Shown here: positions 46,068 through 54,860 of the stretch, in pieces
Layout: each line of letters starts with the position of its first letter
How positions within the stretch are numbered: position 1 is the first letter of the stretch
Origin: Clostridiales bacterium
Lineage (GTDB): Bacteria; Bacillota; Clostridia; Christensenellales; CAG-138
NCBI GenBank assembly: GCA_004554165.1
Contig: SFNQ01000007.1
Location: 3,066-67,065, forward strand
Direction: 5' to 3'
DNA: 64,000 bases
Translations under genes and position numbers: made by a program
The notes under the pieces: model-generated
Database searches by the model: none
Seen by the model: the letters and a program-made list of their open reading frames with translations, nothing else
Told to the model about the DNA's origin: nothing

Positions 46068-47756
46068 TCAGGCATCCTCCTCGCGGAACTTGAACTGCTC
46101 GATGAGCTGCTTCATCATGGAAGCCTGAGAGGAAAGTTCCTCGCTGGAAGCAGCGGCCTGCTCAGCGGTCGCGGAGTTGGTCTGGACGACGGTGGAGATC
46201 TGGTCGATGCCCATGCTGATCTGAGCAATCTGGTCGGCCTGCTCTTCCGAAGCGCTGGCAATGGTCTGAATCTTCTGGCTGACATCCTCCGCCTTGGTGA
46301 CGACCATCTGCAGGGACTTGGCGGTTTCGTCTGCGACGCTCATGCCCTTATTGACGGCGTTGACCGTGCTCTCGATCAGCGCGGTGGTATCCTTCGCTGC
46401 GTCGGCAGACTTGCCGGCGAGGTTGCGCACTTCGTCTGCGACGACTGCAAAGCCCTTGCCGGCAGTACCCGCGCGGGCTGCCTCGACGGCCGCGTTGAGC
46501 GCCAGAATGTTGGTCTGGAAGGCGATGTCGTCGATGGTCTTGATGATGTTGTTGATCTTGTTCGAGGTGGCGCTGATCTCGTTCATGGCAGCCATGAGCT
46601 GCTGCATGTAACCGTTGCTCTCCTCCACAAGACGGCCCGCCTCGCCGGCCAGATCGCTTGCCAGCACTGCGCTGTCAGCGTTGCTCTTGACGTTGCCGGT
46701 CATCTCGGCAATGGTTGCGGAGAGCTCTTCAACGGAGCTTGCCTGCTCGGTGGCGCCCTGCGCCAGCGCCTGCGAAGCGTGGGAGACCTGGTTGCTGCCA
46801 AGGTCGACCTGCTGCGCTGCGGTATTGATGTTGCTCAGGGTATGGCTGAGGTTGCGGTTGATGATGCGGACGGACTGGAGCACGGAACTCAGGGCGCCGA
46901 CGTACAGGTTCTCGTCCTTGGTCCTGACGTCGAAGTTGCCGGAAGCCATTTCCTCCAGCAGGCGGCACTGATCGCTGATGACCTCCTTGAGGGTGCTCTG
47001 CGTGCTGCGCAGCGCGGCGCACATTACGCCAAGCTCGCTCTTGCTCTCATAGCTGCAGGGAACCTCAAAGTCGCCCTGGCTGAAGCCTGCCAGCGTATCG
47101 TGTACCTGGGAGACCGGAACCACAATGCTGCGGATGATCGCGAACGCAAAGACCATAATGATCGCGGTGAGGGCGACCATGGCGGCGATCATGATAATGA
47201 TGGTGATCCGGACGGTCCTGCTCTGCTGCGCAAGCGCGGCATCCTGCGCTGCACTCAGATTGTTGTCGATTTCCTGCGCAATGTCGGCCATGGTATTGAG
47301 ACGCGGGGTACATTCGTTCATCACAAGGCTTGCGGCCTTCTCGGCCTGGCCGGCGTAAACAGCCTCAAGAATGGGGGGGATCTGCTGGCCCCAGTCGTTG
47401 ACCGCTGCGACGTAGTCTTCCACCCTGCTGTCGTTGAGCGGGTAGATGGAGCGCAGCTCCTTGAGGAGCGCATCCACCTCTTCAAGAACCTCATAGGACC
47501 GGGCTTCCAGCTGATCGTTGGCCGGATCATCGGGAATCAGCGCGATATCGCGGACGTTGCGCGCCGCGATGTTGCAATCCAGACGGGTGGTGGTGATGAT
47601 ATCGTTGGAACGAACCTGACGGTCAATGATCGCCTCATAATTCTGCTCCTGCACGTTCATCAGCACCAGAGTGACGACGATGAGCGCGACCGATACCAGA
47701 ATGGTAATGCCAAATCCCAGTATCAAACTTGTCTTGATCTTCATGTTTTTGAGCAT
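46068..47756 (-). CDS. methyl-accepting chemotaxis protein
   Basis: The 562-residue receptor has a first transmembrane helix (about residues 8-32), a four-helix-bundle sensor outside, a second transmembrane helix (about 190-212, IMIAAMVALTAIIMVFAFAI), a HAMP domain and the signalling coiled coil. The hairpin tip contains FQTNILALNAAVEAARAGTAGKGFAVVADEVRNLA. It should control CheA through CheW. The start chosen is ATG 47756 (MLKNMKIKTSL) behind GGGAGGGG; the open frame extends 17 codons further without support. It lies just downstream of cheW on the same strand. Confidence 0.93.
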   Translation of the reverse strand: MLKNMKIKTSLILGFGITILVSVALIVVTLVLMNVQEQNYEAIIDRQVRSNDIITTTRLDCNIAARNVRDIALIPDDPANDQLEARSYEVLEEVDALLKELRSIYPLNDSRVEDYVAAVNDWGQQIPPILEAVYAGQAEKAASLVMNECTPRLNTMADIAQEIDNNLSAAQDAALAQQSRTVRITIIIMIAAMVALTAIIMVFAFAIIRSIVVPVSQVHDTLAGFSQGDFEVPCSYESKSELGVMCAALRSTQSTLKEVISDQCRLLEEMASGNFDVRTKDENLYVGALSSVLQSVRIINRNLSHTLSNINTAAQQVDLGSNQVSHASQALAQGATEQASSVEELSATIAEMTGNVKSNADSAVLASDLAGEAGRLVEESNGYMQQLMAAMNEISATSNKINNIIKTIDDIAFQTNILALNAAVEAARAGTAGKGFAVVADEVRNLAGKSADAAKDTTALIESTVNAVNKGMSVADETAKSLQMVVTKAEDVSQKIQTIASASEEQADQIAQISMGIDQISTVVQTNSATAEQAAASSEELSSQASMMKQLIEQFKFREEDA

Positions 47757-47837
47757 AGCAGCCCCTCCCATAATTATTTCATCATTGGGTTGTATTTCTG
47801 AAAGCAAGCCGGCGGCCGGGGCCGCAGCCTGCCAATT

Positions 47838-48359
47838 TCAGGCGCTCATCAGAAGCTGGATTTCATCCTGCCCCAGAAGCTTCGCCGGGTTGAGACACAA
47901 AACCACGGTCTCGCTGCCGTCCCCGGCGGGGAGACGGCCAATGCCGGTCAGACAGGCGCTGGAACAGGCTCCCTGTTCCGCCCCGGGAAGGGCGGACACG
48001 GCTTCCGGCGGAATGTCCAGCACCGCGTCCACATCGTCAACCATAAAGCCGACCTGGCAGGCTCCGACGCTGGCGATGATGATGCAGGTGCGCTCGGTCT
48101 CAACGCCCTCGGGCAGACGGAGCACCCGGCGCAGATCCACCAGCGGAACGATGTTGCCGCGGAGGTTGATCACACCCCTTGCACAGGAGGGGAAATGGGG
48201 TACCGCCGTAATCGGCTGCATGCGGACAATCTGCTCGGCCGCGGCGATGGAAAGGCCGTAGAGCTGTCCGTTCAGACGGAAGGTCAACCACTTTTCGCTG
48301 AGTTTTCCGGCGCAATCCTGCGGCGTTTCCGTTTTCCGGCTTAACGCTACCTGCTCCAT
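47838..48359 (-). CDS. cheW: CheW-like chemotaxis adaptor
   Basis: A 173-residue CheW domain protein (WLTFRLNGQLYGLSIAAAEQIVRM, GVINLRGNIVPLVDLRRVL, GFMVDDVDAVLDIPPE). It couples chemoreceptors to the kinase CheA, which is not in this window. The start is ATG 48359 with GGAG 8 bases upstream; the frame extension to 48524 has unlikely composition. It forms an operon with the adjacent chemoreceptor gene. Confidence 0.9.
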   Translation of the reverse strand: MEQVALSRKTETPQDCAGKLSEKWLTFRLNGQLYGLSIAAAEQIVRMQPITAVPHFPSCARGVINLRGNIVPLVDLRRVLRLPEGVETERTCIIIASVGACQVGFMVDDVDAVLDIPPEAVSALPGAEQGACSSACLTGIGRLPAGDGSETVVLCLNPAKLLGQDEIQLLMSA

Positions 48360-48551
48360 AATATGCGCTCCGTTCCCGGCCAAAATGCCCTGCAAAGGGG
48401 GGGATGGTTCCCGGCCTTTGCCGGCAGAGGATTGCCGCGTCCCGTGACAATAACAAAAGGGCCTGCCGTATGGATGCCGAAAAAACGATTCTGGGTGACC
48501 GGCATTTGGATCAACAAAGGCCATTTTGCCAGCAGAACATGATTTTTGCTA

Positions 48552-48560
48552 ATTATATCA
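48552..48560 (-). promoter_or_regulatory. extended -10 promoter of cheW-mcp
   Basis: On the minus strand TGATATAAT (TATAAT at 48552-48557) with no good -35, giving a leader of about 185 bases. Confidence 0.55.
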
Positions 48561-49067
48561 TAAGCAGGAACAAAAAGCCAAATAATTTTGTAGAAATAAT
48601 TTATTTTTTCCAAGAATTCCGAGGAAATTGTCACAGGCGGACCTTGGGGCCTCTGCCAAGCTCGGCTCAGTGCTGGCGGAATGTATCAAAAACCGCATGA
48701 CGCATGCAGCGCAGGGTTCGTTCCGGCCGTGGGTCTGGGCGGTCTTTGACCCCGGGCAGAGAATTCGCGCCATACCCGAAAGCGGAACCTTGAAAAACGG
48801 GACCCTCCTGCGCATGGCAGGGCGCAGATGAAGCCCGGCTCCGCTTGGAATACGTCGGAGCAGCCGGTTCCTCTCCTGCGCCGTTTCGCTTTCGGAACCG
48901 AAAACACCGCGTGCAGAAGGGACCGGGCCGGGGAAACGCCAAACCGCAAAATGCCCGCTTTTTCGGGGCGGCTCCTTTTGGATGCTCCGGAAGAGCGCCG
49001 GCTGCCGGCAGCCGAACGGAGGGGCCGTCCGCAGGCGCGGACAATGCGCAGCGCATTTTTTTTTGCC

Positions 49068-49096
49068 TTGAAAAAACCCGCGGTCTCCTGTACACT
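49068..49096 (+). promoter_or_regulatory. promoter of the DUF1538/PII-like operon
   Basis: TTGAAA (49068-49073) and TACACT (49091-49096) separated by 17 bases. Predicted transcription start near 49103, about 70 bases before the CTG start. Confidence 0.75.
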
Positions 49097-49173
49097 GGTA
49101 ACAACATGTAGCATATGCGAGGGACGCCATTCCATATATCTGGAACATATCAGGAGAAAGGAGCGAGCCTGCG

Positions 49174-50712
49174 CTGAGAAAGAACCGAACCATACTGCTC
49201 GAAAAACTGAAGGAATCGCTGGCCTCGGTGCTGCCGGTGACGGGCATCGTATTTCTGCTTTGCTTTACCGTCGTTCCCGTGCCGACGGATATTCTGATGG
49301 CCTTTGTTGTGGGCGCTGTGCTGCTGGTCATCGGCATGGGGCTGTTTACGCTGGGTACGGATCTTGCCATGACGCCCATTGGCGAGCAGGTGGGCTCCGC
49401 CATCACAAAGTCCCGGAAAATCTGGTTTGTTGTGCTCGTCTGCTTCGTGGTGGGCGTGATCATCACCGTGGCCGAGCCCGATTTGCAGGTGCTTGCCGGG
49501 CAGGTGCCCAACATTCCGAACCTCGCGATCATTCTTGCCGTGGCCATTGGCGTGGGCGCCTTCCTCGTGATCGCAATGCTGCGCATCATTTTTCGCATTC
49601 GCCTGTCCTACCTGCTCATCTTCTTCTATGCGCTGGTGTTCCTGCTGGTGCAGTTTGTGCCCGAGGCCTTCGTTGCCGTGGCCTTCGACTCCGGCGGCGT
49701 GACCACGGGACCCATGACCGTTCCCTTTATCATGGCGCTGGGCGTGGGCGCGGCGGCCATCCGCACCGACCGCGATGCGGACAACGACAGCTTCGGCCTT
49801 GTGGCGCTCTGCTCCATCGGGCCGATTCTGGCGGTGCTGATCCTCGGGCTGATCTTCCGGCCGGAGGCCGCGCAGAACGCCTATACGCCGGTCACCATTC
49901 CGGTGTTTGAGGACTCCCGCGCGCTCTGGCATTATTTCGCTTCCGCATTTCCGGAATATCTCAGCGAGGTGCTGCTGGCGCTGCTGCCGATTCTCCTGTT
50001 TTTCCTGCTGTTCCAGGTGTCGGTGATCAAGCTGCGGAAGGAGCCGCTGATCCGTATCGGAATCGGCCTGCTGTATACCTTCATCGGCCTCGTGCTGTTT
50101 CTGACGGGCGTAAACGTAGGCTTCATGCCGGTGGGAAATTACGTGGGCAGCCAGCTTGGCGCGCTTTCCTGCAACTGGATTATCATTCCCGTGGGCATGC
50201 TGATCGGCTATTTCATCGTCGCCGCGGAGCCTGCGGTGCATGTGCTCAACAAGCAGGTGTATGAGCTGACCTCCGGCGTTGTGCCGCAGAAGGCCATGCA
50301 GACCAGCCTGTCCATCGGCGTGTGCCTCTCCGTGGGGCTTGCGATGCTGCGCATCGTGCTGGAGATACCCGTCCTGTATTTTCTCGTGCCGGGCTATCTG
50401 ATCGCCATTGCGCTGTCCTTTTTCGTGCCGCCCATGTTTACGGCCATCGCGTTTGACTCGGGCGGCGTGGCCTCCGGGCCCATGACGGCCACCTTCCTTC
50501 TGCCGCTGGCCATGGGGGCCAGCGCTGCGCTGGGCGTCAATATTGTAGAATATGCTTTCGGCATTGTGGCCATGGTGGCCATGACGCCGCTGATTACGAT
50601 TCAGATTCTCGGGGTCATGTTCCGAATCCGGCAGAGCAGGGCCGGCCGCCCAGAGCCGCGGCAGGCGGAGCCTGTGCGGGAGGAGCTGATCGAAATGGAG
50701 GGGGAGGAATGA
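49174..50712 (+). CDS. DUF1538-family membrane protein with internal duplication, CTG start
   Basis: This 512-residue polytopic protein is made of two related halves. Repeated pairs are VAVAFDSGGVTTGPMT / TAIAFDSGGVASGPMT, VAEPDLQVLAGQV / AAEPAVHVLNKQV, LGTDLAMTPIGEQVGSAI / TGVNVGFMPVGNYVGSQL, and AMLRIIFRI / AMLRIVLEI. The duplicated fold, some 12-14 hydrophobic helices and conserved Asp/Ser/Gly motifs suggest a transporter or channel. The first ATG/GTG/TTG in frame is GTG 49228, which would remove a conserved-looking amphipathic start. CTG 49174 lies 9 bases after AAAGGAGC and gives (M)RKNRTILLEKLKESL, so it is preferred. The gene overlaps the PII-like gene by 4 bases. The transported substrate is unknown. 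Confidence 0.8.
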   Translation: MRKNRTILLEKLKESLASVLPVTGIVFLLCFTVVPVPTDILMAFVVGAVLLVIGMGLFTLGTDLAMTPIGEQVGSAITKSRKIWFVVLVCFVVGVIITVAEPDLQVLAGQVPNIPNLAIILAVAIGVGAFLVIAMLRIIFRIRLSYLLIFFYALVFLLVQFVPEAFVAVAFDSGGVTTGPMTVPFIMALGVGAAAIRTDRDADNDSFGLVALCSIGPILAVLILGLIFRPEAAQNAYTPVTIPVFEDSRALWHYFASAFPEYLSEVLLALLPILLFFLLFQVSVIKLRKEPLIRIGIGLLYTFIGLVLFLTGVNVGFMPVGNYVGSQLGALSCNWIIIPVGMLIGYFIVAAEPAVHVLNKQVYELTSGVVPQKAMQTSLSIGVCLSVGLAMLRIVLEIPVLYFLVPGYLIAIALSFFVPPMFTAIAFDSGGVASGPMTATFLLPLAMGASAALGVNIVEYAFGIVAMVAMTPLITIQILGVMFRIRQSRAGRPEPRQAEPVREELIEMEGEE

Positions 50713-51407
50713 GCAATTTACGGCTTCTGATCGGCATCGTTCGACGAGACCAGGGGGAGGCGTATATCGATTTTTTCCGGGATTACGGGATACTGTCGGT
50801 GCTTGCCAACCTCTGCAACGGAACGGCGAGCAAGAGCATGCTCGACTATTTGGGAATCGAGAAGACAGAGCGGGTCATGCTCCAATGCATGATTCCCGCG
50901 GCGGATGAGAAACGGATCCTGCGCAGGCTTGAGGAGCGCATGGGCATCAACATGCCGGGCAGCGGCATCGCCATAACCATACCGGTGGGCAGTATCGGCG
51001 GCGCATCCAGCCTGAACTATCTGATGCAGGGGCAGGACACGACAAAGGACGAGGTGAAGAAAATGAGCGAAACACCGTACTCGCTGATTGTAACGATTGC
51101 CAACAAGGGGAATGTGGACCTGATCATGGACGCGGCCAGGAGCGCGGGCGCAAAGGGCGGCACGGTGATCCACGCCAGAGGAACCGGGACAAACCAGACC
51201 TCAAAGTTTTTCGGCCTCTCCATTGCCGCGGAGAAGGAGATGGTCTATATCGTCGCAAGAAAGAGCGATAAAGCGGCCATCATGCGCGCCATCATGGATC
51301 AGGCGGGGCCCAATTCTCCGGCGGCAGCGGTGCTGTTCGCGCTTCCCGTGGATACGATCGTGGGCCTGCAAAGCGTTGCGCTGCCGGAGGAAGAGACGCA
51401 GGCCTAG
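50709..51407 (+). CDS. double PII-like signalling protein
   Basis: The 232 residues look like two PII (GlnB/GlnK-type) ferredoxin-like domains in tandem. The first is about 1-105 (LRLLIGIVRRDQGEAYIDFFRDYGI...). The second is about 120-232 (YSLIVTIANKGNVDLIMDAARSAGAKGGTVIHARGTG...MVYIVARKSDKAAIMRAIM). The second keeps the GTG loop region; neither has the uridylylated tyrosine of classic GlnB. PII proteins bind ATP/ADP and small metabolites and gate partner membrane proteins. The ATGA overlap with the DUF1538 gene makes that protein the likely partner. Confidence 0.75.
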   Translation: MSNLRLLIGIVRRDQGEAYIDFFRDYGILSVLANLCNGTASKSMLDYLGIEKTERVMLQCMIPAADEKRILRRLEERMGINMPGSGIAITIPVGSIGGASSLNYLMQGQDTTKDEVKKMSETPYSLIVTIANKGNVDLIMDAARSAGAKGGTVIHARGTGTNQTSKFFGLSIAAEKEMVYIVARKSDKAAIMRAIMDQAGPNSPAAAVLFALPVDTIVGLQSVALPEEETQA

Positions 51408-51528
51408 GGACGGCCGCCCCTTCGGACGGCGCCTGCTGCATTGGCGCCGCCCCCGCTGTCGCGTGCGCCTGAAATGTGGCCGGGAGAGCGGGGCTTTTCC
51501 GGCGGCAGAAAAACCAACCCGAAAGCAC

Positions 51529-51556
51529 CTGAGCCGGCGCGGATGCGCCGGCTCAG
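51529..51556 (+). terminator. hairpin after the PII-like gene
   Basis: CTGAGCCGGCGC-GGAT-GCGCCGGCTCAG: a perfect 12-bp stem, followed by TCTGTCC. It is related to the hairpins at 35769 and 36037. Confidence 0.65.
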
Positions 51557-51707
51557 TCTGTCCGGCGGCCGCAGCCTTTCGGCGGGCGGCGTCCCGGGTC
51601 TGACGGTATGGGCGGCAGAAGGGCCGCCCCCTCGAATTTTGCGCCCTGTGGTTTGTGATGCTGCCCGGGGTTAAAGCCCGCAGGACGGCAGGGAACAGAG
51701 CCGGGAG

Positions 51708-51826
51708 CTCGAAAAAACCTGGATTGTCAAGGGCCGCAGCCCCGGACCTTCCATCCGCCGCTGGGGGCCTGTACGTCAGAAGGGATGATCCCCCTCGGGG
51801 GGTTCCCTTTTTCCGGTTTTGCCGCC
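51708..51826 (-). repeat. dispersed structured intergenic element, copy 2
   Basis: On the minus strand the blocks GGCGGCAAAAC, TTCTGACGTACA, CGGATGGAA, GGGGCTGCGGCCC and GTTTTTTCGA occur in the same order as at 35865-36030, with about 50 bases missing from the middle. Confidence 0.55.
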
Positions 51827-51963
51827 ATGAAACGTGCAGGGATTTTGGGCAAAAGCTGGTCTTTCAAAAAAGTCCGTCCGGACTCTTTTGACAGGCTGAA
51901 GCGCCCCGGGCCCCTTTTTCGGCATACGGCTTCGGCGCGCCGGCCGTCCTCCGGGACGAGGAA

Positions 51964-53391
51964 TCAGCCGATGATATACTGCGGCGCTCTTTCCGGCTGT
52001 GCGGCAAGCTCCGCCCGCTTTTCGTCGTAGCCCGGCTTGCCAAGCAGGGCGTAGGTGGCGTTCTTTCCCTCCTCCACGCCGGGCTGGTCAAAGGCGTTGA
52101 TGTTGAGCAGCTCGCCCGCAAAGGCGGTCATGACCTCGAACATGTACAGCAGCTCTCCGATGGTGAAGGGGTTTACCTCGGGCAGCGTGATCGTGTGCGA
52201 CAGGTGGCCGCTTTTCATCACGGCATATTCCGTGGCCCGCTGCTCGGCCTGAATCAGCTCGTTGAGCGAGTGTCCGCAGAGGAAGGAGACGTCCGGCAGG
52301 TGGGAATAGCCCTTGGGGATCGGCACCTCCGTGCGGTACCTGTCCACGCCGAGGAAGGTGATGACCTTGTCAAAGGGGCCCTCGGTGTAGAGCTGTACCT
52401 GGGAGTGCTGGTCCGTCACGCCCAGCGCCTTTACGGGCGTCTGGCCGGTATGCGCGGGGCTGCCGTCGCGGTGGACGCGCTTGCCCAGGGATTCGGCCCA
52501 GAGCTGCGCAAACCAGTCGGAGATGTATTTGAGCGAGTCGGCGTAGGGCATGAGCACGTTGATGTTGCAGCCGCGCTGCATGGCGATGTAGGCAAGGGTC
52601 GCCAGCAGGTAGGCGGGGTTTTTGCGAACGTCGCGCTCCCTGCACCACTCGTCCATATAGGCCGCGCCCGCAAGCAGCTCGCGGATGTCGATCCCGCAGA
52701 CTGCGGCAGTCAGAAGCCCAACGGGGCAAAGCTCCGAAAAACGTCCCCCCACGCCGTCCGGCACATAGAAGGTGGTGAGCTGCTCAAGGCGGGCGATCTT
52801 GATGAGGTTGCCCCTGACCTCGTCCGTGATGGCGATGAGGTGGCCGGAGATGTCCTCCCCATAGATTCTGTGCAGAATGTCGGAAACGATCAGAAGCTGG
52901 GACATGGTCTCGCTGGTTCCGCCGGACTTGGTGATTACGTTGAACACGGTTTTCTGCACGTCGATCACGTCCAGCAGCGCGGCCATGGATTCCGGGTCCA
53001 CGTTGTCGATGACGAACAGGCGAGGCCCCCTGCGCTTTTCGTTGGGCAGGTCGTTGTAGCGCAGGTGGCTCAGCGCCTGCTGTACGGCGATGGGGCCCAG
53101 CGCGCTGCCGCCGATGCCCAGGACGACAAAGTTTTCGCAGCGCAGGCGGATGTCCGCGGCGGTTTTTTCGATTTCTTCAACGATCTGATTCTGATTGTGG
53201 GGCAAATCGCGCCAGCGCATCTGGGAGCGGTTGGCCTCCAGCGCTTCTGCGGCTGCGGCCAGCCTGGGGGCCAGCGCGTCGAGCTCCGCGTCCGCAATCC
53301 CCCGGTCGCCCAGTTGCAGGGCCATCATGTTGTTGTAGTCGATGCGCAGGCGCATGCGGGTCTGAAAAGCCGGATCTTCATAACGCTTCAT
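51964..53391 (-). CDS. pgi: glucose-6-phosphate isomerase
   Basis: This 475-residue enzyme interconverts glucose-6-phosphate and fructose-6-phosphate. Visible are VLGIGGSALGPIAVQQAL, FNVITKSGGTSETMSQ, the PROSITE-like VGGRFSELCPVGLL and the C-terminal region GHLSHTITLPEVNPFTIGELLYMFE. The start is ATG 53391 (MKRYEDPAF), 12 bases after AGGAGG; ATG 53403 is right on the ribosome site and less likely. An in-frame extension to 53925 is antisense to the divergent lipoprotein gene and is rejected. Confidence 0.95.
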   Translation of the reverse strand: MKRYEDPAFQTRMRLRIDYNNMMALQLGDRGIADAELDALAPRLAAAAEALEANRSQMRWRDLPHNQNQIVEEIEKTAADIRLRCENFVVLGIGGSALGPIAVQQALSHLRYNDLPNEKRRGPRLFVIDNVDPESMAALLDVIDVQKTVFNVITKSGGTSETMSQLLIVSDILHRIYGEDISGHLIAITDEVRGNLIKIARLEQLTTFYVPDGVGGRFSELCPVGLLTAAVCGIDIRELLAGAAYMDEWCRERDVRKNPAYLLATLAYIAMQRGCNINVLMPYADSLKYISDWFAQLWAESLGKRVHRDGSPAHTGQTPVKALGVTDQHSQVQLYTEGPFDKVITFLGVDRYRTEVPIPKGYSHLPDVSFLCGHSLNELIQAEQRATEYAVMKSGHLSHTITLPEVNPFTIGELLYMFEVMTAFAGELLNINAFDQPGVEEGKNATYALLGKPGYDEKRAELAAQPERAPQYIIG

Positions 53392-53463
53392 GGTTTTAAT
53401 CATCCTCCTGTGGTTCTGATATTGCCACATGCCGTCATATCCATAGTGGGGGAGGTGAGCGGC

Positions 53464-53940
53464 ATGGAACTGTGGCGGAGCTGCGCTGCGCGGGCGCTGC
53501 TGCTTCTGGCGGCGGGCCTTTGCCTGCTGCCCGCGTCGGGTTGCGTTCGGGCGGGGGAGACGGGCCTGCTCAGCGTGCGCGTGACGGACGGATGGACGGA
53601 CGCGCCCATTGAAAACGCGCGGGTGGTCATTCCGGAAAACGGCGGCGTCTGCCAGACCGACGGGAATGGCAGGACGGTCCTGATGGAGGTTCCCGTGCTG
53701 CGGGACGCGCATTTCCGGCACATCCTTCCGCAGGACTGGGGTACGGTTACGGTACTGGTCTATGCCGAAGGCTATTATGCCTGCGCGCTGTACCATGCGC
53801 GCGTTGCGGCGGATGCGCCTAGGGAGGATCTCCCCATACGATTGTTCCCAAACGACGGCACGCTTGAAACGCCCTTCTCCCTGATCGAGTCTCCGGATGA
53901 GGACTGGGTCAGGGAGATGCTCCATCGCTACGGTTCCTGA
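53464..53940 (+). CDS. small lipoprotein with a beta-sandwich-like domain
   Basis: The 158-residue product has a lipoprotein signal (LLLLAAGLCLLPASGC). A short domain follows that resembles carboxypeptidase-regulatory/transthyretin-like folds (LLSVRVTDGWTDAPIENARVVIPENGGVCQTDGNGRT, then VLVYAEGYYACALYHARV). Such domains add structure or binding to surface proteins. The ribosome site is GGGGGAGGTGAG. It is divergent from pgi and convergent with the next gene. The function is unknown. Confidence 0.75.
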   Translation: MELWRSCAARALLLLAAGLCLLPASGCVRAGETGLLSVRVTDGWTDAPIENARVVIPENGGVCQTDGNGRTVLMEVPVLRDAHFRHILPQDWGTVTVLVYAEGYYACALYHARVAADAPREDLPIRLFPNDGTLETPFSLIESPDEDWVREMLHRYGS

Positions 53941-53958
53941 GCGGCGGCGGGCGCAAGG

Positions 53959-54801
53959 TTACAGGGGCGAATCGCCGGATACGCTCCCAAAGCGGCCTGC
54001 AAACGCGCGGTATCCTTCATACAGCTCCGAAAGGTCGCCGTAGGAGTCGCTGTAGACCTCCACAAAGGCCGGGCCGCCATAGCCCTTTTGAGCAAGCCGC
54101 GTGAATACCCCGGCAAGATCGCAGTCGCCGCGGCCGGGCAGCAGCCATTTCCAGGTTCCGTCCGCAGCGCGGCGGTAGTCGCACAGATGCAGGTTTGCAA
54201 TCAGTTCGCCAACGGCTTCAATATAGTCCGCGGGCGTATGGCCGCCCCGCACCGCCTGCTTGACGTCCAGCGTGTAGTGCAGCGCGTCGCCAAGCCGGTC
54301 GGACAGTCGCAGGCCATAGTCCGGCGTTCGGAACATGCCCCAGCTGACGTTTTCCAGCGTCAGCGTCACGCCATAGCCCCGCGCCATGGCGCAAAGATCG
54401 GCAAAGATGGGGACAATCCGATCCGGCTGGAGGTTTTTCGCCGCGCCGGACAGGTGGGCCGCGCCATGCATCACATAGCAGCTTGCGTTGAGCTGCTTTG
54501 CCGCGCGGAGCACCCGCTCAAAGATCCGCAGCGCGTCCGCGCGCTGGCGATGGTGGATCGAAAAGAGCTGCGGCTCAAACTGCGACCCCATGGGATGGAC
54601 GCTGTAAATGGTAAGCCCGGCGGCCCTGGCCCGCTCCGCAAGAAGGGAGACAAAGCCCTCCTCGTATTCCGAGAAAGTATTCAGGAACAACTCCGCAATG
54701 GGGATGCGGTGCGCGCCAAGATCGGACACCACGTCCTCGATGTCCATCCGGTGGAAAAAGCTGGCGCTTGAGATGCCGATGCGCGGCGCTTTCAGAGCCA
54801 T
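53959..54801 (-). CDS. sugar phosphate isomerase/epimerase-like TIM-barrel protein
   Basis: The 280-residue protein has the xylose-isomerase-like AP endonuclease-2 fold: IGISSASFFHRMDIEDVVSDLGA at the N-terminus, metal-site candidates in CYVMHGAAHLSG, LTLENVSWG, YTLDVKQAVRGGHTP and LHLCDYRR, and a C-terminal AFVEVYSDSYGDL. It probably isomerises or epimerises a sugar or cyclitol; the substrate is unknown. The start is ATG 54801, 7 bases after GGAGG. Confidence 0.82.
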   Translation of the reverse strand: MALKAPRIGISSASFFHRMDIEDVVSDLGAHRIPIAELFLNTFSEYEEGFVSLLAERARAAGLTIYSVHPMGSQFEPQLFSIHHRQRADALRIFERVLRAAKQLNASCYVMHGAAHLSGAAKNLQPDRIVPIFADLCAMARGYGVTLTLENVSWGMFRTPDYGLRLSDRLGDALHYTLDVKQAVRGGHTPADYIEAVGELIANLHLCDYRRAADGTWKWLLPGRGDCDLAGVFTRLAQKGYGGPAFVEVYSDSYGDLSELYEGYRAFAGRFGSVSGDSPL

Positions 54802-54845
54802 ATGCAAATCCTCCTGTTTCCATCATAGCACGATTCTCCCCGACA

Positions 54846-54854
54846 TGCTATAAT
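54846..54854 (+). promoter_or_regulatory. extended -10 promoter predicting a leaderless mRNA for the DUF3810 gene
   Basis: TGCTATAAT with TATAAT at 54849-54854; the ATG begins at 54861 after exactly 6 bases. The -35 position is poor. The core ATGCTATAATGGAAGCATG is almost the same as at exoA. Confidence 0.65.
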
Positions 54855-54860
54855 GGAAGC

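Larger units (their letters stand above)
48360..49173. other. long intergenic stretch, no gene seen
   Basis: About 810 bases between cheW (leftward) and the DUF1538 gene (rightward). The first 250 bases become AT-rich around the cheW promoter (48552-48560). The rest is GC-rich with open frames of implausible composition on both strands. The promoter at 49068-49096 serves the next gene. Confidence 0.55.
51408..51963. other. intergenic stretch with a hairpin and a dispersed element
   Basis: About 555 bases between the convergent ends of the PII-like gene and pgi. It contains the hairpin at 51529-51556 and the inverted copy of the structured element (51708-51826). No gene is seen. Confidence 0.6.

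Noticed and set aside
48667..49107. open frames of 146-149 codons between cheW and the DUF1538 gene
   Set aside because: They have Arg/Pro/Gly-rich random composition, no ribosome sites and mutual overlap on the same stretch.
53392..53925. N-terminal extension of glucose-6-phosphate isomerase
   Set aside because: It is antisense to a divergent gene with a ribosome site and lipoprotein signal, and it adds no recognised domain.
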